A stretch of DNA of 64,000 nucleotides from assembly GCA_964486455.1 (NCBI GenBank), contig CAZAMP010000023.1, positions 5,095 to 69,094 of the forward strand, in the 5' to 3' direction. A program made the position numbers and the translations under genes. Positions 54,643-63,184 of the stretch are shown here, piece by piece; the first letter of the stretch is position 1, and every line of letters starts with the position of its first letter. The stretch comes from CAZAMP01 sp964486455 (lineage in GTDB: Bacteria; Eisenbacteria; RBG-16-71-46; CAZAMP01). The notes beneath the pieces were generated by a model that had not been told where the DNA came from, did not search any database, and worked only from the letters and a program-made list of their open reading frames with translations.

Positions 54643-55596
54643 ATGCGATGCGCTCGAGCCATGATGCTTGCGACGGGCTTCCTGCTGATAACGTCATGCG
54701 TCTCCGCCAAGACCAAGGCGGATACCGAGCTGCGGCATGCCATGCTCACCTATGCGCTCGAGGGCGTGAAGGATGGTGCGAAGATTCGAGTGGGAGCGGC
54801 GTCACTTCTGGCCGAAGGACGCTACCGCGGCTTCAATGCCGACCGGCTACAAGTCGAGGAGAAGAACGGGATCCGCGAAGTTCCGTCCGCGTCGGTCGAC
54901 GCCGTGTGGAGGCAGCACCGTAAGCTCTGGCCGGGTGTGTTCAAGGGGGGAATCATCGGCTTTTCCGCCGGGTCCGCTCTCGGGCATCTTCTGGCGATGT
55001 GGCCGGAGTACGAATACGCGTTGGACCTCTTGTTCGGCACCATCGGTGTGCTCGGAGCGTCGGGGGTACTCATCGGAGGGGGCGTGGGTGCGCTCGTGTC
55101 CGACTGGGAGCCCGTCTACGATCCGCTGGGCGCGGCCGGCGGCGGGCGAAGACGCGACACCACCGGGTCCGTCATCGTGCAGACCGGATTCGGCGCGCGG
55201 ACCGAGGAGGACACACCCGACGGAGCGTTGGGTGTTCAAGCGACGCTCTATGCATGGGGGGGCGAGGTCTTCGCGATCGGTCCGGAGATCGCCTATCAGG
55301 CGCTTGGAGATGGTGAGGGTTTGTTTCGGTCAACCGCGCAGATCCGTCTGTCGACCAAAGGCAGAAGGTTCAGGGTATTCGTGCTCTGCGGCGCGGGCGG
55401 ATACTTCCCGCATCGTAACAACACCACGGGCCTCAGCGGCTTCGTGGAAGGGTATGGCGCAAACGTCGGCCTCGGGGTCAGTCACGAGCTTGCCGGGCCG
55501 TATAGGCTTTCCGCGGATGCCCGGTATCACGTCATCGCTGGGGACCTCGAATACCATCACATGAGCGCAATGACGGGAATGGCGATTCGCTGGTGA
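54643..55596 (+). CDS. Outer-envelope lipoprotein with membrane and beta-barrel-like regions
   Basis: This is a 317-residue protein; the ATG at 54643 has GGAGGT 5 nt upstream and starts a lipoprotein signal peptide with lipobox ITSC. Residues 35-95 hold a small domain ('KIRVGAASLLAEGRYRGFNA'), 100-150 two Gly-rich hydrophobic segments ('GGIIGFSAGSALGHLLAMWP', 'GTIGVLGASGVLIGGGVGAL'), and 170-317 repeated beta-strand patterns ending in aromatic Trp, as in outer-membrane porin-like barrels. No named family is recognised. It lies 67 nt after the phospholipase-like gene and may be co-expressed with it. Confidence 0.65.
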   Translation: MRCARAMMLATGFLLITSCVSAKTKADTELRHAMLTYALEGVKDGAKIRVGAASLLAEGRYRGFNADRLQVEEKNGIREVPSASVDAVWRQHRKLWPGVFKGGIIGFSAGSALGHLLAMWPEYEYALDLLFGTIGVLGASGVLIGGGVGALVSDWEPVYDPLGAAGGGRRRDTTGSVIVQTGFGARTEEDTPDGALGVQATLYAWGGEVFAIGPEIAYQALGDGEGLFRSTAQIRLSTKGRRFRVFVLCGAGGYFPHRNNTTGLSGFVEGYGANVGLGVSHELAGPYRLSADARYHVIAGDLEYHHMSAMTGMAIRW

Positions 55597-55660
55597 TGAC
55601 GCTTCGCTCGCCCGAGCCCGCAACCCAGCATCGACAACCGGCCCGGTGCCGGTATCTTCG

Positions 55661-56782
55661 CTATCGTCGGTAGCGTCCCTTGATCAGTCCCCAGGTCGTC
55701 TCGCGGATCGGTGTGCTACAGCCTTGATCCAATGCGCCGATCAGAGATCCACACGGGCTCTCGTCCGGCAAACATGGAGAGATCGTGTCGAGTGAGTAGT
55801 CGCCGTCTGTGGTCGGGGCGTCTTCGCACGGCTGGGGATTGCAGAAGAGCGGGTCCTGCTCCAGGTTGTCGGCCACGTCGATCACCTGGCCATCACCGGC
55901 CTTGCCGGCCGGATTCCATGTGCTGCACGTGAACGTGATCATCCCGCCCGTCTCGACAAAGACGTCATCACCTTCTTCATCGGCGCAGTTGTTCCAGACG
56001 ATGGTCCGCTCGATCGATGCGGTGCAGCCACCTTCACAGAAGATGCCCCCGCCTCGCTCGTCGACGGCGGTGCCGAGGAACGCGTGGTTACCGGCGATCG
56101 TGCATCCGAGAAGCTGAGCGGTACCGCCGGTGGCAAGGAACACGCCCCCGCCGAGGTTCGCGCGATTTCCGGTGATGACGCAGTCAATCAGAGTGGGTGA
56201 GGCGCTGACCTCGGCGCTGATCGCGCCGCCTCCGATTTCGGTACAGCTGTTCCCCTTCATCACGCAGTTGATGATCGTCGGAGTGACGAGGAGACCTTCG
56301 CATCCGATCGCGCCGCCGCTGTACTGGCTGTGGCAGTCGACGATGATGCAATTGCGGATTGTCGGAGACGCGCCGGCGAGGCAGTAGAAGCCCCCGCCGC
56401 TCAGCACGTGGGGCAGCAGGCTCTCTTCATCCGAGACGAACCCGTTTCGGATCGTGAAGCCGTCGACGACGGCATCGGACGTCTCGAGAGTGGTAAAGAT
56501 AAAGCCCCGATGTGGGGCGCTCGCGCTTCCGGCGACGTCGATCTCCGTGAATTCGGGGCCCGCTTCCGACGTAACCACGAGATCCTTCCCGCCGAAGTCG
56601 ATGTCGCGGTTGCCTTCCCCGGTGTAAATCCCGGGGGCGACGAGCACGCTGTCACCCGCCGCGGCCGAGTCGACCGCCGCCTGAATCGTTGGATACAGCT
56701 CGGATGGAACGGGGAGCGTGGCCGCCTCAGCGCCCGTGACGGCCACGAGGAGGATTGTCCCTAACGTCATTCGGATATTCAT
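55661..56782 (-). CDS. Secreted right-handed beta-helix protein with TWGxIKxxYR C-terminus
   Basis: This is a 373-residue secreted protein. The ATG at 56782 begins a signal peptide ('TILLVAVTGAEA'). From residue 25 it shows the parallel beta-helix entry 'LYPTIQAAVDSAAAGDSVLV' and many turns such as 'SPTIRNCIIVDCHSQYSGGA', as in polymorphic outer-membrane and pectate-lyase-like proteins. It lacks the FlgD-like tail of other secreted proteins here and ends in 'ETTWGLIKGRYRR', very similar to the end of the unrelated protein at 63185. That shared tail may be a sorting or attachment signal. Confidence 0.8.
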   Translation of the reverse strand: MNIRMTLGTILLVAVTGAEAATLPVPSELYPTIQAAVDSAAAGDSVLVAPGIYTGEGNRDIDFGGKDLVVTSEAGPEFTEIDVAGSASAPHRGFIFTTLETSDAVVDGFTIRNGFVSDEESLLPHVLSGGGFYCLAGASPTIRNCIIVDCHSQYSGGAIGCEGLLVTPTIINCVMKGNSCTEIGGGAISAEVSASPTLIDCVITGNRANLGGGVFLATGGTAQLLGCTIAGNHAFLGTAVDERGGGIFCEGGCTASIERTIVWNNCADEEGDDVFVETGGMITFTCSTWNPAGKAGDGQVIDVADNLEQDPLFCNPQPCEDAPTTDGDYSLDTISPCLPDESPCGSLIGALDQGCSTPIRETTWGLIKGRYRR

Positions 56783-56953
56783 GGCCTCATACCTCTCTGG
56801 TCGGAACCCACGCGAGGTGTCGGTGGTGGAACGCATTCGTAGACGGCAGGTTTCGTGGCCACTTGCGCAGCCCAGCCCGTTGCCGTCTTCCTCGACCCGA
56901 TGATAGACTAGCTTATGACTGAATTCACTTTCGAAAAGACTGGAGTCGATACG

Positions 56954-57757
56954 ATGAGAAACGCGTTCAGTCGGCGGTCTCGGTCGGCCATCCTGGCACT
57001 ACTCACGCTTGGCCTTGCGCTGATCGCCGCGTGCGAGAGCACGACGTCGACGGAAGGGCAGTCAGGCGATATCACCTTTGTCTTCATCCATCAAGTCGAC
57101 GGCGCCGACCTGACGTTCGACATCACGACGTACACGAATGCCGCCGGCAATTCCTACATCATCCAGACGCTTCAATATTACGTGTCGAACTTCGTGCTCC
57201 ACCGAGCTGATAGTGCCCAGTTCGTGATGCGCGACTTTCACTACCGGGACGGCAAGATCGATGATACCGAGGTCTACCTTCTGGATAACGTCCCGAACGG
57301 CGAGTACACGTCGATCTCGTTCACGTTCGGTCTGGACGAGGAGATGAACGTCGACGGCGGCCTGCCGAACAATCAGCAGAACAACAACATGGAGTGGCCG
57401 GAGCCGCTGGGTGACGGTTATCACTACATGAAGTTCGAAGGCCGCTACACGGAAGACGAGAAGGCGCTGGTCTCATTCGCCGCTCACTCGGGCATCTCGT
57501 TGATCGACAGCGTGCGCGTGCACCGCCACTTCGAGGTCGAGCTACCGAACTCCGCGGTGACGGTTAACGGTAAAGGCTGGCAGGTCGAGGTGGTGGTGAA
57601 CCTGAACGAGTGGTTCAGCGATCCAAACGAAATCGATATGAACAGTTTCTTCCCGGGCGGCATGGGCATCATGGCCAACCCGGCGAAGCAGGATTCACTG
57701 ATTGCCAACGGCCCGACCGTGTTCTCGACCGGTGAGATCACGGAGCTGACGCAGTAG
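56954..57757 (+). CDS. MbnP-like copper-binding lipoprotein
   Basis: This is a 267-residue exported lipoprotein from ATG 56954 (lipobox IAAC). Residues 30-267 form an MbnP-family beta-sandwich: 'ITFVFIHQVDGADLTFDITT', 'YYVSNFVLHRADS' and 'WPEPLGDGYHYMKFEGRY' are family segments, and 'VHRHFEVELP' supplies His residues. In characterised systems the partner MbnH oxidises an MbnP tryptophan to kynurenine, creating a copper site; Trp residues are present here in 'MEWPEPLGDG' and 'GKGWQVEV'. The gene is 3 nt upstream of the MbnH-like gene. Confidence 0.85.
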   Translation: MRNAFSRRSRSAILALLTLGLALIAACESTTSTEGQSGDITFVFIHQVDGADLTFDITTYTNAAGNSYIIQTLQYYVSNFVLHRADSAQFVMRDFHYRDGKIDDTEVYLLDNVPNGEYTSISFTFGLDEEMNVDGGLPNNQQNNNMEWPEPLGDGYHYMKFEGRYTEDEKALVSFAAHSGISLIDSVRVHRHFEVELPNSAVTVNGKGWQVEVVVNLNEWFSDPNEIDMNSFFPGGMGIMANPAKQDSLIANGPTVFSTGEITELTQ

Positions 57758-57760
57758 ATC

Positions 57761-58849
57761 ATGAAGAAGCCGACCATGCAGAAGCCGATCATCACAGTCG
57801 CCGCCATCGGGCTATTCCTGTTACTGCCGGTTGGGTGCGAGAAGACGACCGTCGTCGACCCGCCACCGGCTGAGGGTGGCTTCGTGCCGACCGACACGCT
57901 CACACTGATGATCTACGAGGCATTTCCACCGATGCCGATCCCCGCCGACAACCCGCTGACCAAGTCCGGCGTCGATCTCGGCCGACTGCTCTTCTACGAT
58001 CCCATTCTATCGGGCGACAGCACGCAGGCGTGTGGAAGCTGTCATACCCAGGCGTTTGCCTTCAGCGACAACGGCCGCCAATTCAGCGAGGGTATCCGCG
58101 GCGAAATGGGTACCCGGAACGCCCCCGCGATCATCAACGCGGCCTGGACCCCGACGATGTTCTGGGATGGACGTGAGCCGAGCCTTGAGCATCAAGCGCT
58201 GGGGCCTGTCCCGAATCCCATCGAGATGGACGAAGAGTGGGAGGACGCGGTCGCGAAGCTCCAAGCACACCCGGAGTATCCGGACCTCTTCGAGACGGCG
58301 TTCGGTACGCGGGAGATCACGAGCGACCTCGTTGTGAAGGCGATCGCGCAGTTCGAGCGGACGCTCGTCTCTCAAGACGCCAAACTCGATAAGGTGAATC
58401 GTCACGAGGCGGAGTGGTCCGACGCCGAGGCGCGCGGCTTCCTTCTGTTCTTCACCGAGAAGGGCGATTGCTTCCACTGTCACGGGAACGTTCTCGCCAC
58501 CACCAACGACTTCCGCAACAATGGACTCGACGCGACTTTCGAGAACGACCGGGGATTGGGGGAAATCACGGGTGATCCGCTCGATGACGGCAAGTTCAAG
58601 ACGCCAACCCTCCGCAACATCGAGTTCACCGCGCCCTACATGCATGACGGTCGCTTCGAAACGCTCGAAGAAGTGCTCGAGCACTACAACTCGGGCGGTG
58701 TCTGGTCGAAGACCGTCGACCCGCTGATCCGGATCGACGATGGTCTCGGTCTCACCGAAGACGAGATGCAGGACATCATCGTCTTCCTGAAGGCGCTCTC
58801 CGACTCGACGTTCCTCAACAACCCTGCCTACGCGAATCCGTTCGAATAG
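57761..58849 (+). CDS. MbnH-like diheme enzyme (MauG/cytochrome c peroxidase family)
   Basis: This is a 362-residue exported lipoprotein (lipobox PVGC). Two c-type heme motifs, CGSCH (91-95) and CFHCH (237-241), lie in MauG/CcpA-like domains. 'LGRLLFYDPILSGDSTQACG' and 'FKTPTLRNIEFTAPYMHDGR' are family signatures, the latter with the conserved Met/His region of the second domain. Together with the preceding gene it should form a tryptophan-modifying copper-protein system as described for methanobactin-associated MbnP/MbnH, although no methanobactin genes are visible. In such a system MbnH would reach a high-valent bis-Fe state to modify MbnP. Confidence 0.88.
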   Translation: MKKPTMQKPIITVAAIGLFLLLPVGCEKTTVVDPPPAEGGFVPTDTLTLMIYEAFPPMPIPADNPLTKSGVDLGRLLFYDPILSGDSTQACGSCHTQAFAFSDNGRQFSEGIRGEMGTRNAPAIINAAWTPTMFWDGREPSLEHQALGPVPNPIEMDEEWEDAVAKLQAHPEYPDLFETAFGTREITSDLVVKAIAQFERTLVSQDAKLDKVNRHEAEWSDAEARGFLLFFTEKGDCFHCHGNVLATTNDFRNNGLDATFENDRGLGEITGDPLDDGKFKTPTLRNIEFTAPYMHDGRFETLEEVLEHYNSGGVWSKTVDPLIRIDDGLGLTEDEMQDIIVFLKALSDSTFLNNPAYANPFE

Positions 58850-58869
58850 ACGCCTTTCGCCGCCTGCGC

Positions 58870-59650
58870 GAGCGGCGATCGATCTGTCGCTCGCGGGCGC
58901 GTTACTCTTCATCGGAACAGGGTTCGCCACCGCGGAAGTGCACGAGGTCATCGTTCGCAACTTCGAATTCTCCCCGCGGTTCATCTTCACGAGGTCGCCG
59001 GCCCCGATACGTTTCTGGTCTGGTCGGAGCTTCACACGGACGTCGAGGTTGTGAACGGGGTGTTCAACATCGAACTCGGTACGATCACACCGCTCAACGA
59101 GGGCCACTTCAACCCCGATATCGTGTTGCTCGAGACGGTCATCGACGGTTCTCCCCTCGAGCCGATGCGAAAGCTCGGCGCAACGCCATATGCCTTCCGC
59201 GCCAACGTGGTCGAGTCAGGGGCCGGTGACGATGGGGGGATGAGGCTCTCGTTCATCGACGTGAACTGCGAGTGTGTCGGTCCCGTCGCAGATACCTTTG
59301 TGAAGATCGGCGACATGGGAACGTTCACGAAGGCAGAAGAGCAAACGGACATCGAGCTGAACTATAGCGGCCGAGTGAAATCCGACGGCTGGTCGGGTAG
59401 CACGGGCGTCTATTTCGAGTTGAGAATCGACGATCAACCCCCGAGCGACGGTCGGGCGCTGGCGGTGAACGGTCAGGAAAACGTTTCCGCCAACGTGACC
59501 ATCATCGGTGTGTACTCGGGCCTTGCCACCGGGTCGCACACGGCTAGCATGTGGGCAAGAACGTACTGGGGCTCAGTGACTCAGGCCTGTTTCGAGCCGG
59601 GCTGCTGGAACGCGGATCAGCTGCTGGTTCGGGAGTACATGCGGGACTAG
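58870..59650 (+). pseudogene. Broken secreted-protein gene (start lost or frameshifted)
   Basis: One frame reads a signal-peptide-like 'LAGALLFIGTGFATAEVHE' followed by 'VIVRNFEFSPR', as in cupredoxin-like proteins, without a start codon; it then runs out of frame. A second frame continues as 'GPDTFLVWSELHTDVEVVNG', 'VFNIELGTI' and 'LGATPYAFRANVV', the stereotyped middle part of secreted FCB proteins that have a 'SVPYALRA'-type motif, through to a stop at 59650. Only a GTG at 59051 could start this second part, which lacks a signal peptide. The gene is therefore probably decayed, or two gene pieces have been joined. Confidence 0.6.
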
Positions 59651-59705
59651 GTTGGTCGAGAATCTGTCGGGCGGGTCGATTGGGCCAATCGATTCGCCTG
59701 ATCGA

Positions 59706-61634
59706 CTATGCCGATCGATCCCGAGGAATGGGTGCGCGCTTGTCGACGGATCGCCTCGCGGCAAGCGTGCCGTCCTGGAACAAAAGCTCGGTCGTGAGCA
59801 CCGTCCAGAGTAGGCGCGCTTCGTGTTGAGTGAGCCTGTCGAGCCTGTCGACGATTCTCCCCACGATCTTTCGATCGAAGATGCCGCGCTCGATGCACGC
59901 GCGCGAGCGGACGACGTCCACGTAGTCGCCCAGCTTGCGGCTGTCACGGAACCACTCGGGCAGTCGCCCCACGAGGCCGCGCTTCCGGGCACCATGAACG
60001 TCGGGCAGCCAAGCCTCGTAGGCCATCTCCTTCCAGTACTCCTTGTACCGGAATTCCGGCCCGAGTGATGGGTAGAGTGCCGCGCCGAACGCCAGAAGCG
60101 AGATGTCTCTGAGCGGAACATCCAGGCGGGCGCCAATCGAATCGGCGAGCAGAAGCCGACTGCGGAGGTTGCTCTGAAAGATGATATCGCTCCAGAGCCA
60201 GCGCCACTCCGCCCAGTCGAGAGGACGACCGAGCCGCTGAATGGTTGACATGAGTCCTGGTGTGCATTGCGGCGCGGGGTCGAAAAGGTTCGCCCGCCGC
60301 CCGAACACGGCCAACGCCGCGCGTCCTTCCGCGAGGCTGGGTTCGGCGCTCAGGTTGACCGCCGCCGACTCTTCACGCGTGAGGGCGAGCAGACGCAGCC
60401 GATCCCTCGCGCTCTCCGGCAACCGCTCATGGAGCGGCATGAGCAGGCGGAAGAGCGCGGGTGCGGGGATCCACGGCCGCAAGCTTCGCTGAAGAGCGAC
60501 GGTGCCGAAGACGGAGCCCGTCCCATCGATCGTGCCGAGGTCTCCCGTCCAAAGCTGCCCGCCGCGCCGCCCTGCCCGCCGGAGCGCCGCCTCGAGCGGC
60601 AGGTGGTTGTAGAACTTCGGGGGATAGGCGCAATTCCTCAGGTAGGGCTCGAGCAAGCCCCTGAAGTCGAGCTCATCTTCGAAGAAGCGGAGACACTGAT
60701 AGCCCATCTCGCGGGAGAACTCCGCCGCGACGCGGGACTCGTCGTGACCGATGTGAGTGCCCATGCTGACGCCGACGACGTTGGGCACACCCTCCAGGCG
60801 CGCGATGGCCATCAACGCGCGGGAGTCCAGGCCGCTGCTCAAGAGTAGTGTGATCCCGTCGTTGCCCGCTTCGCGACAGCGGATCTCGACAGCGCGCCGA
60901 ACGAGTCTCCTCCCGACCTCCAGGCAATACGGATCGGCAGACCGACCCGGGCTCAGACCGCTCATCACGCACGAGCTTCGATCGAGTCGCTCGATATCGG
61001 TCCGCCCCGGGCTGACCACGAGCCGCTCGTCGTTGTGAAGCCGGAAGACACCGCGGAAGAGCGTCTGTTCATCGACGAGATGACGATGGAGGCAGATCTC
61101 AAACAATCGTTCCGTGTTCACCTCGCGGCCCAAGTCGAGAAGATCCGATACCGTTTGCGGCGAGGTGGAGGCGACGACGCGTTCGTTCGATCGGCCGTAG
61201 TAGAGAAGCCTGGCCGGCGTCCAGCTCTGGACAATTGTCGTGACCGGCGAGACGAAGCTCGGCGTCCCGCGATCATGAGTGGTGTCATGGATGACGAAAG
61301 CGATGAACAGACCGTTGGCGGACGAAAGCAGGCGCACGGCGCGATCGCACGTCATTTCCGAACCGAGGGCGTCGATCGGAAGCGTGTCCTTCATATTCGG
61401 GGAGAAGCGCTCGACTAGCTCATGGATCTTGCCGATGATGAGCGCGGTCCCATCGGTCAGGTCATAGCGTCGGACGTCACCGTCCTCCGGCTCCGACGAG
61501 ATCGACAGGCTTCCGTGATGTCCCTCCCAATGCGCGTGAAGAGCACCACGCGCATCCACGCGAATCGACTCGCCACGCGGCCTTCGGACTTGTGTAGCAC
61601 CGACCTGTGTGCGCTCGCTGTCTATCAGGATCAC
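59706..61634 (-). CDS. Asparagine-synthase-like amidotransferase, lacking N-terminal Cys
   Basis: This is a 642-residue protein with the asparagine-synthetase C-domain: ATP-pyrophosphatase loop 'LLLSSGLDSRALM' (266-271 core) and 'GTHIGHDESRVAAEFSREMG'. The N-terminal region is glutaminase-like in fold but has no catalytic Cys2 and no Gln site, so it probably adenylates a carboxylate and uses an amine other than glutamine ammonia. It starts at GTG 61634 in a 4-nt GTGA overlap with the ATP-grasp gene. Related pairs occur in polysaccharide, lasso-peptide-like and exosortase-linked clusters; the substrate is unknown. Confidence 0.8.
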   Translation of the reverse strand: MILIDSERTQVGATQVRRPRGESIRVDARGALHAHWEGHHGSLSISSEPEDGDVRRYDLTDGTALIIGKIHELVERFSPNMKDTLPIDALGSEMTCDRAVRLLSSANGLFIAFVIHDTTHDRGTPSFVSPVTTIVQSWTPARLLYYGRSNERVVASTSPQTVSDLLDLGREVNTERLFEICLHRHLVDEQTLFRGVFRLHNDERLVVSPGRTDIERLDRSSCVMSGLSPGRSADPYCLEVGRRLVRRAVEIRCREAGNDGITLLLSSGLDSRALMAIARLEGVPNVVGVSMGTHIGHDESRVAAEFSREMGYQCLRFFEDELDFRGLLEPYLRNCAYPPKFYNHLPLEAALRRAGRRGGQLWTGDLGTIDGTGSVFGTVALQRSLRPWIPAPALFRLLMPLHERLPESARDRLRLLALTREESAAVNLSAEPSLAEGRAALAVFGRRANLFDPAPQCTPGLMSTIQRLGRPLDWAEWRWLWSDIIFQSNLRSRLLLADSIGARLDVPLRDISLLAFGAALYPSLGPEFRYKEYWKEMAYEAWLPDVHGARKRGLVGRLPEWFRDSRKLGDYVDVVRSRACIERGIFDRKIVGRIVDRLDRLTQHEARLLWTVLTTELLFQDGTLAARRSVDKRAPIPRDRSA

Positions 61635-62884
61635 TGAGGATCTCCGGCATCACGGGGGTCACGCCCGACGATACGGTTCTTGATATGTGTCAGGGCGGGG
61701 AGAGGATCATCCCACGAGAAGACGGCGTTCACGCACGGGACGAACAGCGTCGGCAGCCACTCCCGCCAGCTCCACGTTCCGTCCTTCGTGTAGGTTCGCA
61801 TGGCCCGCAGGTCTGCGAACGGATTCCACCAACGACGGCCGACGGCATACGTTTCGGGCGTGTCGACTTTCTCGCCGAGGCACGTCTTGTAGTAGTAGTA
61901 GGGGAAGTCGACACCGCAGGAAACATCGAGCCCCGTCCAGATGCTGAAGCGCGGATTGACCTCGAAGAGGTAGAGCTGTCCGTCCCGCTCGTCCCGCTTG
62001 AAGTTGAGGTTCGCCATACCGCGATAGCCCAGCTTCCGCAGCACGGTTCGTCCCGCGTTTCGGACCTCGTCCGACTCGATCGACTCCACGTAGCAGCCCA
62101 TTCCGTAGTGGGCCGGGATGACGCGGAGTTTCTGCCCGACGAACTCACCGCGGATGATGCCGTCATCATCGATCATGGCATGGTAGTCGAGATGGTTCTC
62201 GTCGGGGCCGATCACCATTTGCTGGACGAGAAGTCGGGGTTCGTATTTGACCAGGCGGTCGTACCAGCGAATGAGGTCGATGTGGTTCTCGACGGGGAGG
62301 ACCTTGGCCTGACGAACCTCCGCCGGCAAGCCCTCCGTGGACAGCCATCCGTGAAGCGACTCCGGCTTGATCACACACGGAAGCTCGATCGCGGAGAGAA
62401 GACGTTTGAGGTCCGCGCTGTTCCGCGGTCGGATCGTCGGCGGAATCGGCAGGTCGCATTGCTGAGCGAGTGGGATGAAGTCAGTCTTGGACGCGAGACG
62501 CTCCAATAGATCGGCTTCAGGTACGTGAAACCGGAAGTACTCCGACAAGGCAGCCCGGTTGCGCGAGATGAAGAGGACGTTCGGATCGCCGGTCGGGAGC
62601 AGGACCGACAGGCCGCCGATGCGCTTCCCGAGCTCGAGGTAGTACTCGAGCGTGGCCGCGTCGTCTTGGATGTCCGGTCCCGGAACGTAGTGGACGTAGC
62701 GTGATCTCGCCGCCGAGGGGCGCGATCCGGTGTGGACGCCGATGACGTCGATGCCGCGGCGCCCGAGCGACCGTGCGAGCGATAGCCCGGTCTCGCGAAG
62801 TCCCATGACGACGGCGACTGCCTGCCCATCGGCTCGCGTGAACTCCGGCAAGCGTTCCGCTACGCCTCTATTCGTGGCCTCCAC
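61631..62884 (-). CDS. ATP-grasp carboxylate-amine ligase-like protein
   Basis: This is a 417-residue protein from GTG 62884, which has AAGGAG 10 nt upstream; a longer in-frame start at ATG 62956 has no Shine-Dalgarno. An N-terminal Rossmann-like part ('AVVMGLRETGLSLARSLGRR') is followed by an ATP-grasp fold: 'LPCVIKPESLHGW', 'LLVQQMVIGPDENHLDYHAM' and 'YLFEVNPRFSIWTGLDV' hold the nucleotide and Mg-binding residues (Glu and Asn). The family joins a carboxylate to an amine via an acyl-phosphate. It is co-translated with the asparagine-synthase-like gene; both act on carboxylates, so they may serve one pathway. Confidence 0.85.
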   Translation of the reverse strand: MEATNRGVAERLPEFTRADGQAVAVVMGLRETGLSLARSLGRRGIDVIGVHTGSRPSAARSRYVHYVPGPDIQDDAATLEYYLELGKRIGGLSVLLPTGDPNVLFISRNRAALSEYFRFHVPEADLLERLASKTDFIPLAQQCDLPIPPTIRPRNSADLKRLLSAIELPCVIKPESLHGWLSTEGLPAEVRQAKVLPVENHIDLIRWYDRLVKYEPRLLVQQMVIGPDENHLDYHAMIDDDGIIRGEFVGQKLRVIPAHYGMGCYVESIESDEVRNAGRTVLRKLGYRGMANLNFKRDERDGQLYLFEVNPRFSIWTGLDVSCGVDFPYYYYKTCLGEKVDTPETYAVGRRWWNPFADLRAMRTYTKDGTWSWREWLPTLFVPCVNAVFSWDDPLPALTHIKNRIVGRDPRDAGDPQ

Positions 62885-63118
62885 GCTGATGACACTCCTT
62901 CGGCCTTGGCGGCCTTCCGTGGGATCACTCTCTGGAATGTGTTGGTGGGCTTTCATATATGTCGGTCGGGGCGGGTTGGATCTTGTCCGATTTTCGGTGA
63001 GGGGAGGCATGCCGGATGCCGGCGGTGGGCCGTGGGGACGCACCGGGATGGCGGCCGACGGGGATATCGGAGGGAGTGGATGGTGGCAGGCGAGGAGCCT
63101 GCAGGCACGACCCAAACA
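62885..63118. other. Intergenic region upstream of the ATP-grasp operon
   Basis: About 230 bases that should contain the operon promoter on the minus strand. No repeat or small gene is seen. Confidence 0.4.
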
Positions 63119-63158
63119 CAAAACCCCCGAACGACCGTTTGCACGGTCATTCGAGGGC
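63119..63158 (-). terminator. Rho-independent terminator of the secreted protein gene
   Basis: A 15-bp stem (63144-63158 with 63125-63139, two G-U pairs), a 4-nt loop and, on the minus strand, TTTTGTGTTT. It separates the gene at 63185 from the ATP-grasp operon. Confidence 0.9.
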
Positions 63159-63184
63159 GATATCAGTCGATCTCGGAGCTTGGA

